Assembly (NCBI RefSeq): GCF_009766065.1
Contig: NZ_LMUE01000002.1
Coordinates: forward strand, 423,731-487,730
Length of the DNA: 64,000 nt
Direction of reading: 5' to 3'
Origin: Dyella sp. S184
GTDB taxonomy: Bacteria; Pseudomonadota; Gammaproteobacteria; Xanthomonadales; Rhodanobacteraceae
The notes under the pieces were generated by a model. The model saw only the letters and a program-made list of their open reading frames with translations. It ran no database searches and had not been told where the DNA came from. Of the stretch, positions 16,008 to 25,854 are shown piece after piece. How positions within the stretch are numbered: position 1 is the stretch's first letter; each line of letters begins with the position of its first letter. Position numbers and translations under genes: made by a program.

Positions 16008-17228
16008 TCAGCTTACCTTGCGTGTCATCGGCAAGACGTTGCCGCCCACCTTCAACGTGTCCAGATAGTCGGCCCATGCCGCCATCATCTTGCGACGTGC
16101 GGGCAAATGCGCGGTGCGGTTGTACGCGCGGCCGTTTGGGTCTTTGACCGCGTGCGCCAACTGGTGCTCGATATAGTCCGGTCGGAAGTGCAACACTTCA
16201 TCCAGCACTGTGCGCGCCATCGCCCGGAAACCGTGCCCGCTCATTTCGTCGGTGGCGTAGCCCATGCGACGCAGCGCGGACAAGACCGCGTTGTTGCTCA
16301 TGGGCCGCTGCGGACTGCGCGCGCTGGGGAACACGTAGCGGCCTCGCCCGGTCAGCGGTTGCAGCTCGTGCAGGATCGCCACGGCTTGCGGCGCCAGCGG
16401 CACAAGATGCGCCTCGCGCATCTTCATTTTCTCGGCGGGGATGTTCCATTGCGCCCCGTCCAGATCAAACTCCGCCCACTCTGCCTGGCGCAGTTCGCCG
16501 GGACGCACGAACAACAGCGGCGCCAGCCGCAGCGCGCACTTCGTCACCAGCGAACCGTTGTAGGCATCCATCGCGCGCAGCAGGCCACCGATGGCAGTCG
16601 GTTCGATGATGGCGGCATGGTGCGTCTGCTTGACCGGCGGCAGCGCCCCGCGCAGGTCGGCGGCGGGGTTGCGATCGGCGCGGCCGGTGGCGATGGCATA
16701 GCGCATCACCTGCCCGCAGTTTTGCAGCACCCGATGCGCGGACTCGACCGCTCCACGGTCAACAATGCGGTTGACGGTAGCCAGCAGCTCCTTGGCGGTT
16801 ATGTCGGCAATCGGTCGGCTGCCCAGCCACGGGAAAACATCATTCTCCAGACGCAGCATGATCCGGCTGGCGTGCAGCTCCACCCATGTTGCCGACTGCT
16901 TGGCGTGCCACTCGCGCGCCACCACTTCAAAGCTGTTCGCCGCGCGTTCGTCGCCGGCAGCCTTTGCGGCCTTGCGCTGCTCGCCCGGATCGACGCCAGC
17001 GGCCAGCAGCTTTCGGGCTGCGTCGCGTTTCTCGCGGGCATCTTTCAGGCCGGTATCCGGGTAGGTGCCCATGCTCAGGGTTTTGCGCTTACCGTCAAAG
17101 CGGTAATCAAAGCGCCACCATCGCGAGCCGTTCGGATTCAGCAGCAGATACATACCGCCGCCGTCGGTCATCTTGATTGGCTTATTTGCGGGCTTCGCAT
17201 TGCGTATGGCGGTGTCGGTAAGCGACAT
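16008..17228 (-). CDS. P4-type integrase at ssrA
   Basis: A tyrosine integrase of the CP4-57/P4 family, 406 aa, that catalyses integration at tRNA/tmRNA 3' ends. The N-terminus MSLTDTAIRNAKPANKPIKM and GSRWWRFDYRFDGKRKTLSM form the DUF4102 arm-binding domain (about residues 1-90). A central SAM-like core follows, then the catalytic residues in LLFVRPGELRQAEWAEFDL (Arg), MSGHGFRAMARTVL (HxxR) and the final VKDPNGRAYNRTAHL (Tyr), with IEHQLAHAV supplying the His. The frame is open past the start into the tmRNA gene, but the real start is the ATG at 17228, where similarity begins. Its position with the start pointing at the 3' end of ssrA is the standard arrangement of an integrated island, and it appears intact. 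Confidence 0.92.
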   Translation of the reverse strand: MSLTDTAIRNAKPANKPIKMTDGGGMYLLLNPNGSRWWRFDYRFDGKRKTLSMGTYPDTGLKDAREKRDAARKLLAAGVDPGEQRKAAKAAGDERAANSFEVVAREWHAKQSATWVELHASRIMLRLENDVFPWLGSRPIADITAKELLATVNRIVDRGAVESAHRVLQNCGQVMRYAIATGRADRNPAADLRGALPPVKQTHHAAIIEPTAIGGLLRAMDAYNGSLVTKCALRLAPLLFVRPGELRQAEWAEFDLDGAQWNIPAEKMKMREAHLVPLAPQAVAILHELQPLTGRGRYVFPSARSPQRPMSNNAVLSALRRMGYATDEMSGHGFRAMARTVLDEVLHFRPDYIEHQLAHAVKDPNGRAYNRTAHLPARRKMMAAWADYLDTLKVGGNVLPMTRKVS

Positions 17229-17322
17229 GACGGTAGCACCCAGGCCAGAAGGGCCAGCTACCGACGAATCTACCGCCGCCAGACGGTAGATTGCAATGCA
17301 CCTTATCGGACTGTATCGGCCA

Positions 17323-17368
17323 CAAAAAAGGCCGGAACCTTTGCTTTTGCTAGGGTTACCGGCCTTCG
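17323..17368 (-). terminator. Terminator downstream of ssrA
   Basis: On the minus strand AAGGCCGGTAACC and GGTTCCGGCCTT form a hairpin followed by TTTTTTGTG. It ends ssrA transcription between the tmRNA gene and the integrase gene. Confidence 0.75.
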
Positions 17369-17391
17369 TTGGACTGCTTTGGAGCTTTAAT

Positions 17392-17746
<355 letters not shown>

Positions 17747-17769
17747 GGGGAAAACGATATGACTTGGTG

Positions 17770-17799
17770 AGTATATGGGGCTTATGGCCACGGCATCAA
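17770..17799 (-). promoter_or_regulatory. Probable ssrA promoter
   Basis: On the minus strand TTGATG, 18 bp, TATACT; transcription would begin about 15-20 nt before the mature tmRNA 5' end, consistent with a precursor trimmed by RNase P. Confidence 0.5.
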
Positions 17800-17987
17800 T
17801 GACATTCGCTATAGCACGATAGCGCGGCCATCACCGTGGGCGAAGGAACACGCGCGCAAGGGTGGTCAATGTGAACTGCGCAAACATTGACCGCACAAAA
17901 GCCGAATGTTGTTCACGCGTGAATGCAACGTCTATACTTGGTGACTTATATCTCCCTGTACCCGCCGCACTCGTGGGAATGATCTCG

Positions 17988-18311
17988 ATGACTCGACTGC
18001 AATTGCTTGGCTTGGCCGTGGCCACAGCCCTCTTCGCCACTGCCAGCGTTCACGCCGAAGGTGACAAGGCTGCCGGACGCAAATTGATCTATACGTGTGC
18101 CGGCTGCCATGGCGTACCTGGTTACACCAATGCCTACCCGCAGTATCCGGTGCCGAAGATTGCCGGCCAGAACGAGCAGTACATCATCAACGCGCTGCAT
18201 GGCTACCAGAGTGGCGATCGCACACATCCGACCATGGGTGCGCAGGCGCAGAGTCTTTCCGACACGGACATTCAGAACATCGCCGCCTACCTTTCCAGCC
18301 TCGCCAAGTAG
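17988..18311 (+). CDS. Periplasmic cytochrome c, class I
   Basis: A small monohaem c-type cytochrome of 107 aa acting in periplasmic electron transfer. The signal peptide is MTRLQLLGLAVATALFATASVHA. The haem-binding motif CAGCH follows (YTCAGCHGVPGY), and PTMGAQAQSLSDTDIQNIAAYL supplies the distal Met ligand and the C-terminal helix. The ATG at 17988 has GGGA about 10 bp upstream; an in-frame ATG at 17979 has too little spacing. The next gene encodes a related cytochrome 18 bp downstream, so they form a bicistronic pair, possibly from duplication. Confidence 0.9.
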   Translation: MTRLQLLGLAVATALFATASVHAEGDKAAGRKLIYTCAGCHGVPGYTNAYPQYPVPKIAGQNEQYIINALHGYQSGDRTHPTMGAQAQSLSDTDIQNIAAYLSSLAK

Positions 18312-18329
18312 TTGCCAAGGACTTTCCGC

Positions 18330-18683
18330 ATGAAACATGCGCTTACCCTGCTTTCATTCGGCGCCGTGCTGGCGTTCGCCTCCACCCAACTGCTGGCCAC
18401 TGGCAATGCCGAGAATGGCAAGCAGAAGGCTGCCACCTGCTTCGCCTGCCATGGTGTCGACGGCAATGCGGTCGATCCGCAGTACCCGCGCCTGGCTGGC
18501 CAGTACAACGCCTACCTGCAGCAGGCGTTGCATGAGTACAAGGACGGTCAGCGCAACAACCCGATCATGAAAGGTATGGACGCCACTCTGTCCGACCAGG
18601 ACATCGAGGATATTGCCGCATATTTCTCCGGTCTGCCGACCAAGCTCGATACCCTGCAAGGTCACATCAGCGGCGACAAGTAA
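18330..18683 (+). CDS. Periplasmic cytochrome c, class I (second of pair)
   Basis: A 117-aa cytochrome related to the preceding one. The signal peptide is MKHALTLLSFGAVLAFASTQ; the haem motif is CFACH in KAATCFACHGVDGN; NPIMKGMDATLSDQDIEDIA carries candidate axial Met residues and the C-terminal helix. Both genes share the YPxxAGQ and ALHxY elements of cytochrome c4/c5-like modules. It ends just before a strong bidirectional terminator. The pair probably feeds a terminal oxidase, but the partner cannot be identified here. Confidence 0.9.
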   Translation: MKHALTLLSFGAVLAFASTQLLATGNAENGKQKAATCFACHGVDGNAVDPQYPRLAGQYNAYLQQALHEYKDGQRNNPIMKGMDATLSDQDIEDIAAYFSGLPTKLDTLQGHISGDK

Positions 18684-18702
18684 GTTCATTTGTCTCGCCA
18701 CT

Positions 18703-18740
18703 AAAAAACAAAGGCCCGCACTTGGCGGGCCTTTGTTTTT
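18703..18740. terminator. Bidirectional terminator
   Basis: AAAACAAAGGCCCGC-ACTTG-GCGGGCCTTTGTTTT with A and T tracts on both sides; serves the cytochrome pair on the plus strand and nfuA on the minus strand. Confidence 0.9.
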
Positions 18741-18760
18741 GGTTGATCCGTGACACCGAC

Positions 18761-19369
18761 TCAGGCGATCGCGGACTTGCCTTCGGCCTTGTTGTAATAG
18801 GGTTTCTCGCCGGAGGCATGATCGGTCGCATCACGCACCGCGGTGATTTCCGGCACCCGCTCGCGCAAGGTCTTTTCCACGCCCTGCTTCAGCGTCACGT
18901 CGACCATGCCGCAACCGTGGCAGCCACCACCGAACTGCAGCAAGACCGAGCCGCTGGCATCGATCTCCAGCAGCGTGACCCTGCCCCCATGCGAAGCCAG
19001 GCGCGGATTGATCTCCGATTCCAGCACATAGCGCACGCGCTCGATCAGGCCGGCTTCCACACCCGGCACATCGCCCTTGATCCTGGGCGCGCGGATATTG
19101 AGTTGACCGCCGGTGGCGTTGGGTTCGTAATCGATGGTGGCATTGTCCAGCCAGCTGGCACTCTCGCCATCGATGTGGAACAGAAAACCGGCGCATTCAA
19201 TCGTCCACTCGCCGCCGGCCAGATCGGCCGGCTCGCAGAACTCCAGCTCGCAGTTGGCCGCCGCCGTACCGGGGGAAGTCACCCGCAGACGGATGCTCAG
19301 GTCTTCACTACCCTGTTGTGAAAGAAGCCGCAGAAAGTGCTGCTGCGCGCGTTCGGAAATGTCGATCAT
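18761..19369 (-). CDS. nfuA: Fe-S biogenesis protein NfuA
   Basis: An iron-sulphur carrier of 202 aa that delivers 4Fe-4S clusters to target enzymes and protects them under stress. The N-terminal part is a degenerate A-type scaffold domain (MIDISERAQQHFLRLLSQQG). The C-terminal Nfu domain contains GGGCHGCGMVDVTLKQGVE with the cluster-ligating Cys150 and Cys153. The length fits the E. coli protein (191 aa). It is monocistronic and convergent with the cytochrome pair. Confidence 0.93.
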   Translation of the reverse strand: MIDISERAQQHFLRLLSQQGSEDLSIRLRVTSPGTAAANCELEFCEPADLAGGEWTIECAGFLFHIDGESASWLDNATIDYEPNATGGQLNIRAPRIKGDVPGVEAGLIERVRYVLESEINPRLASHGGRVTLLEIDASGSVLLQFGGGCHGCGMVDVTLKQGVEKTLRERVPEITAVRDATDHASGEKPYYNKAEGKSAIA

Positions 19370-19521
19370 GCCTGCTCCGGGTCACCAAACGAGTGCCGGC
19401 AAAGCTCGCCGGCGAAACAGCACCATTTTAGTCCTGTTTCAAGTTTGATGCGCGCTTTGACTTTTGCACGCGCAACTTCGACGCTTCGCATCCCTCACTT
19501 TCAGCCTGTACGGAGATCCGC

Positions 19522-19863
19522 ATGACCACCAACGACCTGGCCACGCAACACTGCCAACCACGCAAAGGCAAGGAACATGCGCTCGACCCCGCGCAGACGG
19601 CAGGCTTGCTGCTGTTGGTGCCGGGCTGGCAGCTACATGCAAACGGCCACGCGATCGTCAAGGATTTCAGATTCGCTGACTTTCACCACACCCTGGGTTT
19701 CATCAATGCAGTCGGCTTCATGGCCAACCACGAGGATCATCACCCGGATATCGAAGCCGGTTACGGTCATTGCCAGCTGCTGTGGTCGACCCATGATGTG
19801 GGCGGCCTGTCGCTGAACGATTTCATCTGCGCCGCGCGGGTCGAGGCCCTCCTGGCGCGTTGA
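19522..19863 (+). CDS. phhB: 4a-hydroxytetrahydrobiopterin dehydratase
   Basis: Pterin-4a-carbinolamine dehydratase, 113 aa, which regenerates the pterin cofactor. The active-site segment NHEDHHPDIEAGYGHCQL and the following LWSTHDVGGLSLNDF are diagnostic. It stands without phenylalanine hydroxylase nearby, so the role may be broader pterin salvage. Its stop abuts the convergent rluC gene (stop at 19864). Confidence 0.93.
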   Translation: MTTNDLATQHCQPRKGKEHALDPAQTAGLLLLVPGWQLHANGHAIVKDFRFADFHHTLGFINAVGFMANHEDHHPDIEAGYGHCQLLWSTHDVGGLSLNDFICAARVEALLAR

Positions 19864-20862
19864 TCAGAAATCCGTGCGCGACTTGTCCCGCGAGTAGACC
19901 AGCCGCTTGCCCTTGACGGCGAGCACATCGAGAAAGTCTTTCAGATCATCCGGCAAGGGCGTCGAGAAACTGTAGGAGCGCCCGTCCAACTCAAAACTCA
20001 TGTGCGCGGCGTGCAGGAACATCCGGTTCAGGCCCATCTCGCGGAAACGCTTGTTCATCTCCTTGTCGCCGTACTTCGGATCACCAGCCAGTGGGTGACC
20101 GATATGCGCGGCATGCACGCGGATCTGGTGGGTACGCCCGGTGCCCAAGGTAGCCTGCATCAGGCGGGCGCCGGGGTACTGCTCCATTTCGCGGAAAAAC
20201 GTCAGCGACGGCTTGCCGTTGTCGGCCACCCGCACCATGCGCTCACCACCTTGCAATACGGATTTCAGCAGCGGCGCATTGACGTCGAACTTGGCCTTGG
20301 AGGGATGACCGAGCATCAGGCACAGATATTGTTTGGTGACCTCGCCGGCACGGATCGCCGCTTGCAGCCCGGTCAGCCCGGCCCGCGTCTTGGCAAACAC
20401 CAGCACGCCGCTGGTATCGCGATCGAGTCGATGCACCAGTTCCAGGTGTTCCTGCGGCCGGGCCGCGCGCAGCAGCTCGATCGCACCGTGACTGACCCCG
20501 CTGCCGCCATGGCTGGCCACGCCGGCGGGCTTGTCGATGACCAGGAAGTGCTTGTCTTCGAAAATGATGGCGTCGGCCACCGAGGCCACCAAACCGGTGG
20601 CCGGTGCGTTGCCCTCGGGCCGTTCAGCCACCCGTACCGGCGGAATACGCAGCATATCACCGGCTGTGAGACGCGTATCCGGCTTCGCCCGCTTGCCGTT
20701 GACCCGCACCTGACCGGTGCGCAACAGCCGGTAAATCATGCTCTTCGGCACCCCTTTGAGCATGGTGACCAGAGCGTTGTCGATGCGCTGGCCGTCCCGC
20801 TCGGGGCCGATCTCGACTTGACGTACACCGTGAGGTGCGTCGGGGGAAGTTACCGTCTGCAT
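19864..20862 (-). CDS. rluC: 23S rRNA pseudouridine synthase RluC
   Basis: Isomerises uridines of 23S rRNA (955, 2504, 2580 in E. coli). It is 332 aa from the ATG at 20862, which is preceded by AGCAGG; the frame is open much further upstream but that part is not conserved. The S4 RNA-binding domain covers about residues 15-75 (RIDNALVTMLKGVPKSMIYR). The catalytic Asp is in ELVHRLDRDTSGVLVFAK, and GRTHQIRVHAAHIGHPLAGD is the conserved C-terminal motif. It is divergent from rne, the usual gammaproteobacterial arrangement. Confidence 0.95.
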   Translation of the reverse strand: MQTVTSPDAPHGVRQVEIGPERDGQRIDNALVTMLKGVPKSMIYRLLRTGQVRVNGKRAKPDTRLTAGDMLRIPPVRVAERPEGNAPATGLVASVADAIIFEDKHFLVIDKPAGVASHGGSGVSHGAIELLRAARPQEHLELVHRLDRDTSGVLVFAKTRAGLTGLQAAIRAGEVTKQYLCLMLGHPSKAKFDVNAPLLKSVLQGGERMVRVADNGKPSLTFFREMEQYPGARLMQATLGTGRTHQIRVHAAHIGHPLAGDPKYGDKEMNKRFREMGLNRMFLHAAHMSFELDGRSYSFSTPLPDDLKDFLDVLAVKGKRLVYSRDKSRTDF

Positions 20863-21195
20863 TGAAAAAAACCTGCTGAAATAGGATACTCGGTGGGCGC
20901 TACATTCTGCCCATCGATGTCTGGATCGGGTCGAGTGCCCGCCCGTAACGTCGGCGAGGATTGCGCCGGTTGCCTTGGCGGCCGGTCGCGGCTCCCTTTC
21001 ATCGTAACGGTTCGGGCTGCCGTTTGTCCGATGCCATTGAGGTATCGGGGCGGCAGACGCAGCTGATCGAATCATCCCGACACCGGTAACGGTGCCGTTT
21101 TTTTGCCGCTTTTACCGCAGCGGCGCGATCCCCGGCAGGCCGCCATTTCGGCGCCACCGTGGCACGCGACGCGCGGCAAGCCGAGGATTACCACC
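20863..21195. promoter_or_regulatory. rluC-rne divergent region and rne leader
   Basis: A 333-bp gap with no gene. It must hold both promoters and a long rne 5' UTR. In E. coli the rne leader mediates autoregulation by RNase E cleavage; a comparable role here is inference. CGGTAACGGTGCCG at about 21082 lies in the leader and could form a hairpin. Confidence 0.5.
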
Positions 21196-24100
21196 ATGAA
21201 GCGTATGTTGATCAACGCGACTCAGCGTGAAGAGTTGCGCGTGGCCATTGTCGATGGCCAAAACCTGTACGACCTGGACATCGAAATCCCTTCCCGGGAA
21301 CAGAAAAAGTCCAATATTTACAAGGGCCGAATCACCCGAGTTGAGGCTTCACTTGAAGCTTGTTTCGTTGAATACGGCGCCGAACGCCATGGCTTCCTGC
21401 CGCTGAAGGAGATCTCCCGCGACTACTTCGCGCCGGGTCTGGATCACCACAAGGCCACCATCCGCGAGCTGCTCAAGGAAGGCCAGGAAGTCGTCGTTCA
21501 GGTTGAGAAGGAGGAGCGCGGCAACAAGGGTGCTGCCCTGACCACCTTCATCAGCCTGGCCGGCCGTTACATGGTGCTGATGCCGAACAACCCGAAAGCC
21601 GGCGGTGTCTCGCGGCGGATCGAAGGTGAAGATCGGCAGGCGCTGAAAGAAGCACTCGACCATGTCACCGTGCCGGACGATGTCGGCCTGATCGTGCGCA
21701 CCGCCGGCCTTGGCCGCGACGCCGAAGAACTGCAGTGGGATCTCGATTACCTGCTGCAGCTGTGGAAATCGATCTCCGAGGCAGCCAACAAGCAGAAGGC
21801 GCCGTTCCTGATCTATCAGGAATCGAAGCTGTTCATCCGCGCCCTGCGCGACTACCTGCGCAGTGACATCGGCGAAATCCTGATCGACGAGGAGTCGCTG
21901 TATAACGACGCCCGTGATTTCATGCAGCAGGTGATGCCGAACGCGCTGCGCAAGCTCAAGCTGTACAAGGACGACACCCCGCTGTTCACGCGCTACCAGA
22001 TCGAGACGCAGATCGAGAGCGCGTTCGACCGCCAGGTGCGCCTGCCTTCGGGCGGCTCGATCGTGATCGACCAGACCGAAGCGCTCACCGCGATCGACAT
22101 CAACTCCTCCAAGGCCACCAAGGGCAGCGACATCGAGGAGACCGCGTTCAACACGAATTGCGAGGCCGCGGTGGAAATCGCCCGCCAGGCACGCATCCGT
22201 GACGCCGGCGGCCTGATCGTGATCGATTTCATCGACATGGACAGCCCGAAGCACCAGCGCGAAGTGGAAGATCGCCTGAAGGAAGCGCTGAAGCTCGATC
22301 GTGCCCGCGTGCAGATCGGCCGCATCTCGCGCTTCGGCCTGCTCGAGATGTCCCGTCAGCGCCTGCGTCCGAGTCTCGGCGAAGCGACCCAGATCGTCTG
22401 CCCGCGCTGCGAGGGCCACGGCCACATCCGCGGTGTGGAATCGCTGTCGCTGTCGACCCTGCGCCTGATCGAAGAGCACGCGATGAAGGACAACACCGGC
22501 CAGGTGCTGGTGCAGGCGCCGTCGAGCGTCGTCAACTTCCTGCTCAACGAAAAGCGCGCCAGCGTGGTGGAGATCGAACTGCGCCACAAGGTGCACGTGA
22601 TGATCGTCGCTGACGAAAAGCTGGAAACGCCGCATATCGAAATCCAGCGTATCCGCGAAGCCGACATGGGCGAGCACAGCAAGCCCAGCTATGAACGGCT
22701 GACCACCGTGGAAACGGCCGAGCTGCCCAAGATGGGCCAGGCTCTGGGCAGCAGCGAACAGCCAGCGGTCAGCGGCATCGTGCCGTCCAGCCCGGCGCCG
22801 CTGCGTGAGGAAATCGAGGCTCCAGCCGCCAGCGCACAACCGATTGCGCGTCGCCAGCCGGTGACCACGCCGACGGCGTCCCGCCCGGCTCCGTCAGGTG
22901 GTGTCATCTCGCGACTGCTTGGCTGGTTCCGCAGTGCCGAACCGGCAGCGGCAACGCCTGCTCCCAAGCGCACGGATGGCAATGACAGCACACGTGATCG
23001 TCGTGACGAGCGCACGGGCCGCAACAATGCTCAGAACACGTCCGCACAGCGACAGCCGCGCCGCGAACAGGCGCAGCAGCAGAACGGGGCGAAATCGAAC
23101 GCGCAACAGCCCAGGAATCCACGCCAGCGCAATAATGAGCAGCCGCCGCGCCAGCCACAGCAGGCACAGCAAGCACAGGCTCCGAACGCCAAGGCAGAAC
23201 GCCAGCCCAAGGCCGCGGTAACCGGGAACAACCCGGCACGAACCGAACGCAAGCCCAACCCCCAGCAACAGGGACCCAAGGCCGAGCGCCCGTCACGTCC
23301 CAGCACAAACGATCGCCCCGCCGCCGTGTCACCGAGCGATGCTGCCACGGAAGCCGAGCTGCTGATCGTGCCACTGGGTGAATCCACCGCGCCGGAATCT
23401 TCCGACGACACACTTGATGCCGACGGCAGCCAGTCGCGTCGACGTCGTGGCCGTCGCGGTGGCCGGCGCCGGCGCCGCCACGACGAAGTAGCTGCGAACG
23501 GTACAAATCTCGATGCAGGGCAAGTGCAGGCGCTCGACGACGAAGATCGTGACGAAGCCGTCAGCGCTACCGAGGCCAGCCGCAGCGAACAGCCTTCACG
23601 GAGCGCTCCGGTGACAGTCAGTCCCGTGGTCGCCGTCGCCGCGATCGGAGCAGATCTCATGAACAACGCTCCGGTTAGCAACGCGGCGCCTGAAGTCGCA
23701 CAGGAAACGGCCAAACCGTCTGCTCCGATGCCTGCGTTTGTGGTACCGGTCGAGAAGGCTGTGACCCGTGTGGCCGATCCTGCGATGGATGATAGTCAGC
23801 CGTCCAAGCCAGAACTCACACCAAGCGCTGTAGCACCGCCTGTAGCAACCTTCAACCTGCCCACCCTGCCGCCTATTCCTGACCAGTCGAAACCGGCAGT
23901 CAACAATTCCGAGGCAAGTGAAGCAGTCAAGGGTACGCTACCGGCAGCGGCACCGATGCCCGCGCAACCGATCAGCCGCCCACCGCAGCAGGTCACTGTA
24001 GCCAACACCGACAGCGCCGCCGACAAGGTCCGTGAAATCGTAGCTGCACCCGTGACCGAGGCTGTTGTACCGGCACCACGGCCTGCGATCGTAGCCGATC

Positions 24101-24324
24101 CGCCGGCGCCTGCTCTTGCGCCGGCGCCACAGGCTCGACCGGCAATTTCGTCGGACCCGGCAGCGCCAATCAGTCAACCGACCAACGCGGCTCCAGCTGT
24201 GGTCGTCGTGCCTACTCCATCAGCACCGCTGCCCAAGCAGGGTGACTTGCTGGCTCACCCCATCCACCCGGCAGCGTCGATTACGCCGCGGGATGAGGAG
24301 CACAAGAGCGACCTGCACGACTGA
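21196..24324 (+). CDS. rne: Ribonuclease E
   Basis: Endoribonuclease central to mRNA decay and rRNA/tRNA processing and scaffold of the degradosome; 1042 aa. The start [20 protein letters not shown] at 21196 has GAGG upstream. The S1 domain spans about residues 35-120; the catalytic core has [14 protein letters not shown] and [10 protein letters not shown] with the metal-binding Asp residues; the zinc link is CPRCEGHG. After about residue 530 the protein turns into a low-complexity scaffold rich in Pro, Ala and Gln, with an arginine-rich RNA-binding patch ([17 protein letters not shown]). The C-terminal half is typical of disordered RNase E tails and less conserved. Confidence 0.97.
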   Translation: MKRMLINATQREELRVAIVDGQNLYDLDIEIPSREQKKSNIYKGRITRVEASLEACFVEYGAERHGFLPLKEISRDYFAPGLDHHKATIRELLKEGQEVVVQVEKEERGNKGAALTTFISLAGRYMVLMPNNPKAGGVSRRIEGEDRQALKEALDHVTVPDDVGLIVRTAGLGRDAEELQWDLDYLLQLWKSISEAANKQKAPFLIYQESKLFIRALRDYLRSDIGEILIDEESLYNDARDFMQQVMPNALRKLKLYKDDTPLFTRYQIETQIESAFDRQVRLPSGGSIVIDQTEALTAIDINSSKATKGSDIEETAFNTNCEAAVEIARQARIRDAGGLIVIDFIDMDSPKHQREVEDRLKEALKLDRARVQIGRISRFGLLEMSRQRLRPSLGEATQIVCPRCEGHGHIRGVESLSLSTLRLIEEHAMKDNTGQVLVQAPSSVVNFLLNEKRASVVEIELRHKVHVMIVADEKLETPHIEIQRIREADMGEHSKPSYERLTTVETAELPKMGQALGSSEQPAVSGIVPSSPAPLREEIEAPAASAQPIARRQPVTTPTASRPAPSGGVISRLLGWFRSAEPAAATPAPKRTDGNDSTRDRRDERTGRNNAQNTSAQRQPRREQAQQQNGAKSNAQQPRNPRQRNNEQPPRQPQQAQQAQAPNAKAERQPKAAVTGNNPARTERKPNPQQQGPKAERPSRPSTNDRPAAVSPSDAATEAELLIVPLGESTAPESSDDTLDADGSQSRRRRGRRGGRRRRRHDEVAANGTNLDAGQVQALDDEDRDEAVSATEASRSEQPSRSAPVTVSPVVAVAAIGADLMNNAPVSNAAPEVAQETAKPSAPMPAFVVPVEKAVTRVADPAMDDSQPSKPELTPSAVAPPVATFNLPTLPPIPDQSKPAVNNSEASEAVKGTLPAAAPMPAQPISRPPQQVTVANTDSAADKVREIVAAPVTEAVVPAPRPAIVADPPAPALAPAPQARPAISSDPAAPISQPTNAAPAVVVVPTPSAPLPKQGDLLAHPIHPAASITPRDEEHKSDLHD

Positions 24325-24344
24325 ATCGTCAGCGCCCTGCTTCA

Positions 24345-24385
24345 GTGACAAAAAAACCGGACATGCAGTCCGGTTTTTTTGTCAC
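24345..24385. terminator. Bidirectional terminator after rne
   Basis: Perfect 17-bp arms (GTGACAAAAAAACCGGA and its complement) around a 7-nt loop, with A/T tracts on both sides; shared with the convergent regulator gene. Confidence 0.92.
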
Positions 24386-24422
24386 TCAATATCGAAGCGC
24401 ATTTTTGGTTGTCGTTCAGTAC

Positions 24423-25076
24423 TCAGCTGCCGACCTGATGGTTCGGCGCATCAATCAGGCCGTGTACGGTCATCAGGTGCGCCAGACTTAGCACATGATC
24501 CACATGCAGCTTTTCCATCAATCGCTGCTTGTAGGTCGACACCGTTTTCGGGCTCAGGTTGAGCTGTTCGCCGATGATGGTCAGCGGCTTGCCACGCACC
24601 AGCATCATCGCCACTTCCAGCTCACGGCTGGACAGCACGTCGAACGGTGAGGTGCTGCCATCCAGTGTGGCCAGTGCCAACTGCTGCGCCACGGCGGGTG
24701 CGAGATAACGTCGGCCACTGGCCACCTGACGCACGGCAGACACCAACTCCTCGGCACTGCAACCCTTAGTCAGGTAGCCGAGCGCGCCGGCGTCAAGCAG
24801 GCGTTTGGGAAAACGCGCGTCATCCACCACCGTCACGATAACAATCTGGGTGGACATCTTCGAGCGACAAACGCGCTCCGTGAGTTCGATCCCGCTCATA
24901 CCCGGCATGTGCACATCGACCAGGGCAATATCCGGTGCCAACGTTCGAATCAGCCGCAGGCCTTCCTCGGCACTCCCTGCCTCACCACTGACGCAGATGT
25001 CCGCCTGCTGCTGCAGGATCATCCGGAAACCTGTACGTACCAGCTCGTGATCATCCACCAGGACAACATTGATCAC
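24423..25076 (-). CDS. GacA/UvrY-type response regulator
   Basis: A NarL/FixJ-family response regulator of 217 aa. The receiver domain begins VINVVLVDDHELVRTGFRMI (acidic pocket DD), with phospho-acceptor Asp in DIALVDVHMPGMSGIELTER and the conserved Lys in LGYLTKG. The C-terminal LuxR HTH (LSSRELEVAMMLVRGKPLTI, LNLSPKTVSTYKQRLMEKL) binds DNA. I chose the GTG at 25076, which has GGAGG eight bases upstream and places the receiver at the N-terminus. The GacA/UvrY family activates csrB-type small RNAs; that function is inferred from similarity. No kinase gene is adjacent. Confidence 0.88.
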   Translation of the reverse strand: MINVVLVDDHELVRTGFRMILQQQADICVSGEAGSAEEGLRLIRTLAPDIALVDVHMPGMSGIELTERVCRSKMSTQIVIVTVVDDARFPKRLLDAGALGYLTKGCSAEELVSAVRQVASGRRYLAPAVAQQLALATLDGSTSPFDVLSSRELEVAMMLVRGKPLTIIGEQLNLSPKTVSTYKQRLMEKLHVDHVLSLAHLMTVHGLIDAPNHQVGS

Positions 25077-25220
25077 ATCACACCCTCCTTGATTGGGCTG
25101 CATGAAATCAGTCCGCACCACAGCAAACTGACCGACACGCAGCAATTCCGCCGTCAGGCGATCTCTTCCATCATGGTACTGCGATGCCCGGAGCTTTTCC
25201 GTCTCGCGCCGGGCCTGGGC

Positions 25221-25532
25221 CTAGGCCGCAAGTATGTCGGCGACACCCACATAACGGGCCAGCACAATCGTCGAGGTCGGGCCAGGCATTTCCACACTGA
25301 CCGGTCGGTTCGAGCGTTGATGTTCGTCACGAGCCAGTTCCCTGGCCAGTTTGATGGCAGCTCCCAGTTGCAGATCACCGAACAGTGCGATATGGGAGCG
25401 ACAGACCTTCCAGCCACCGGCAACGGAAGGTTTGAGTGAAATGATTACCAAGGCGTCCACCCCACGCGATGAGGAAATCAACCGTGATACGTCAGGCAAG
25501 TGCCTGCCGGTATCGTCACCATAGGGTCGCAA
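25221..25532 (-). CDS. Small hypothetical protein
   Basis: An approximately 103-aa frame whose C-terminal two thirds (GGWKVCRSHIALFGDLQLGA, then IKLARELARDEHQRSNRPVSVEMPG) looks like a conserved small protein seen in this bacterial group, but I cannot name its family. The only start for the full frame is a TTG at 25532, so the true start is uncertain and may lie inside. It lies between the regulator and a strong terminator on the same strand as the tRNA-Leu gene. Confidence 0.45.
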   Translation of the reverse strand: MRPYGDDTGRHLPDVSRLISSSRGVDALVIISLKPSVAGGWKVCRSHIALFGDLQLGAAIKLARELARDEHQRSNRPVSVEMPGPTSTIVLARYVGVADILAA

Positions 25533-25682
25533 TGTGCCATGGTGAATACAGTCGATATGTCAGCCGGCGCCTACAAGCCGTGTGCGGGAATCACGGCGAA
25601 GCCACCCTGCGTCATATTCGTTCGGGTCCCCTCTTGGACACCAACCACCGGAACCTGCAAGCAGCAAAGCCGCTGCTTTAGG

Positions 25683-25724
25683 AAGGAACAAAAAAACCGC
25701 CGATCGGCGGTTTTTTTGTTCCTT
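25683..25724. terminator. 42-bp palindromic terminator
   Basis: AAGGAACAAAAAAACCGCCGA followed directly by its exact complement; A and T tracts on both sides make it a bidirectional terminator. It probably ends the tpiA-secG-tRNA transcript on the minus strand. Confidence 0.9.
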
Positions 25725-25757
25725 CATGATTCCAGTGAAATTCACTGAAACCTTCAT

Positions 25758-25842
25758 TGGTGCCCAAGAGGGGACTCGAACCCCTACGACTTACGTCGCT
25801 ACCACCTCAAGGTAGTGCGTCTACCAGTTCCGCCACCTGGGC
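25758..25842 (-). tRNA. tRNA-Leu (anticodon GAG)
   Basis: An 85-nt tRNA with encoded CCA. The 5' end GCCCAGGTGGCGGAACTGGT pairs with CTTGGGC at the 3' end; anticodon loop CTTGAGG gives GAG; a long variable arm (GGTAGCGACGTAAGTCGT) and T-loop GGTTCGAGTCC mark it as a class II leucine tRNA. It follows secG by 12 bp on the same strand. Confidence 0.97.
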
Positions 25843-25854
25843 AGGTGTGTTGCT

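Noticed and set aside
15936-17390. 484-codon plus-strand open frame across the P4 integrase
   Set aside because: It is antisense to a clear integrase with all catalytic motifs and runs into the tmRNA gene.
21349-22839. 496-codon minus-strand open frame within rne
   Set aside because: Antisense to the conserved catalytic half of RNase E; histidine- and leucine-rich shadow sequence.
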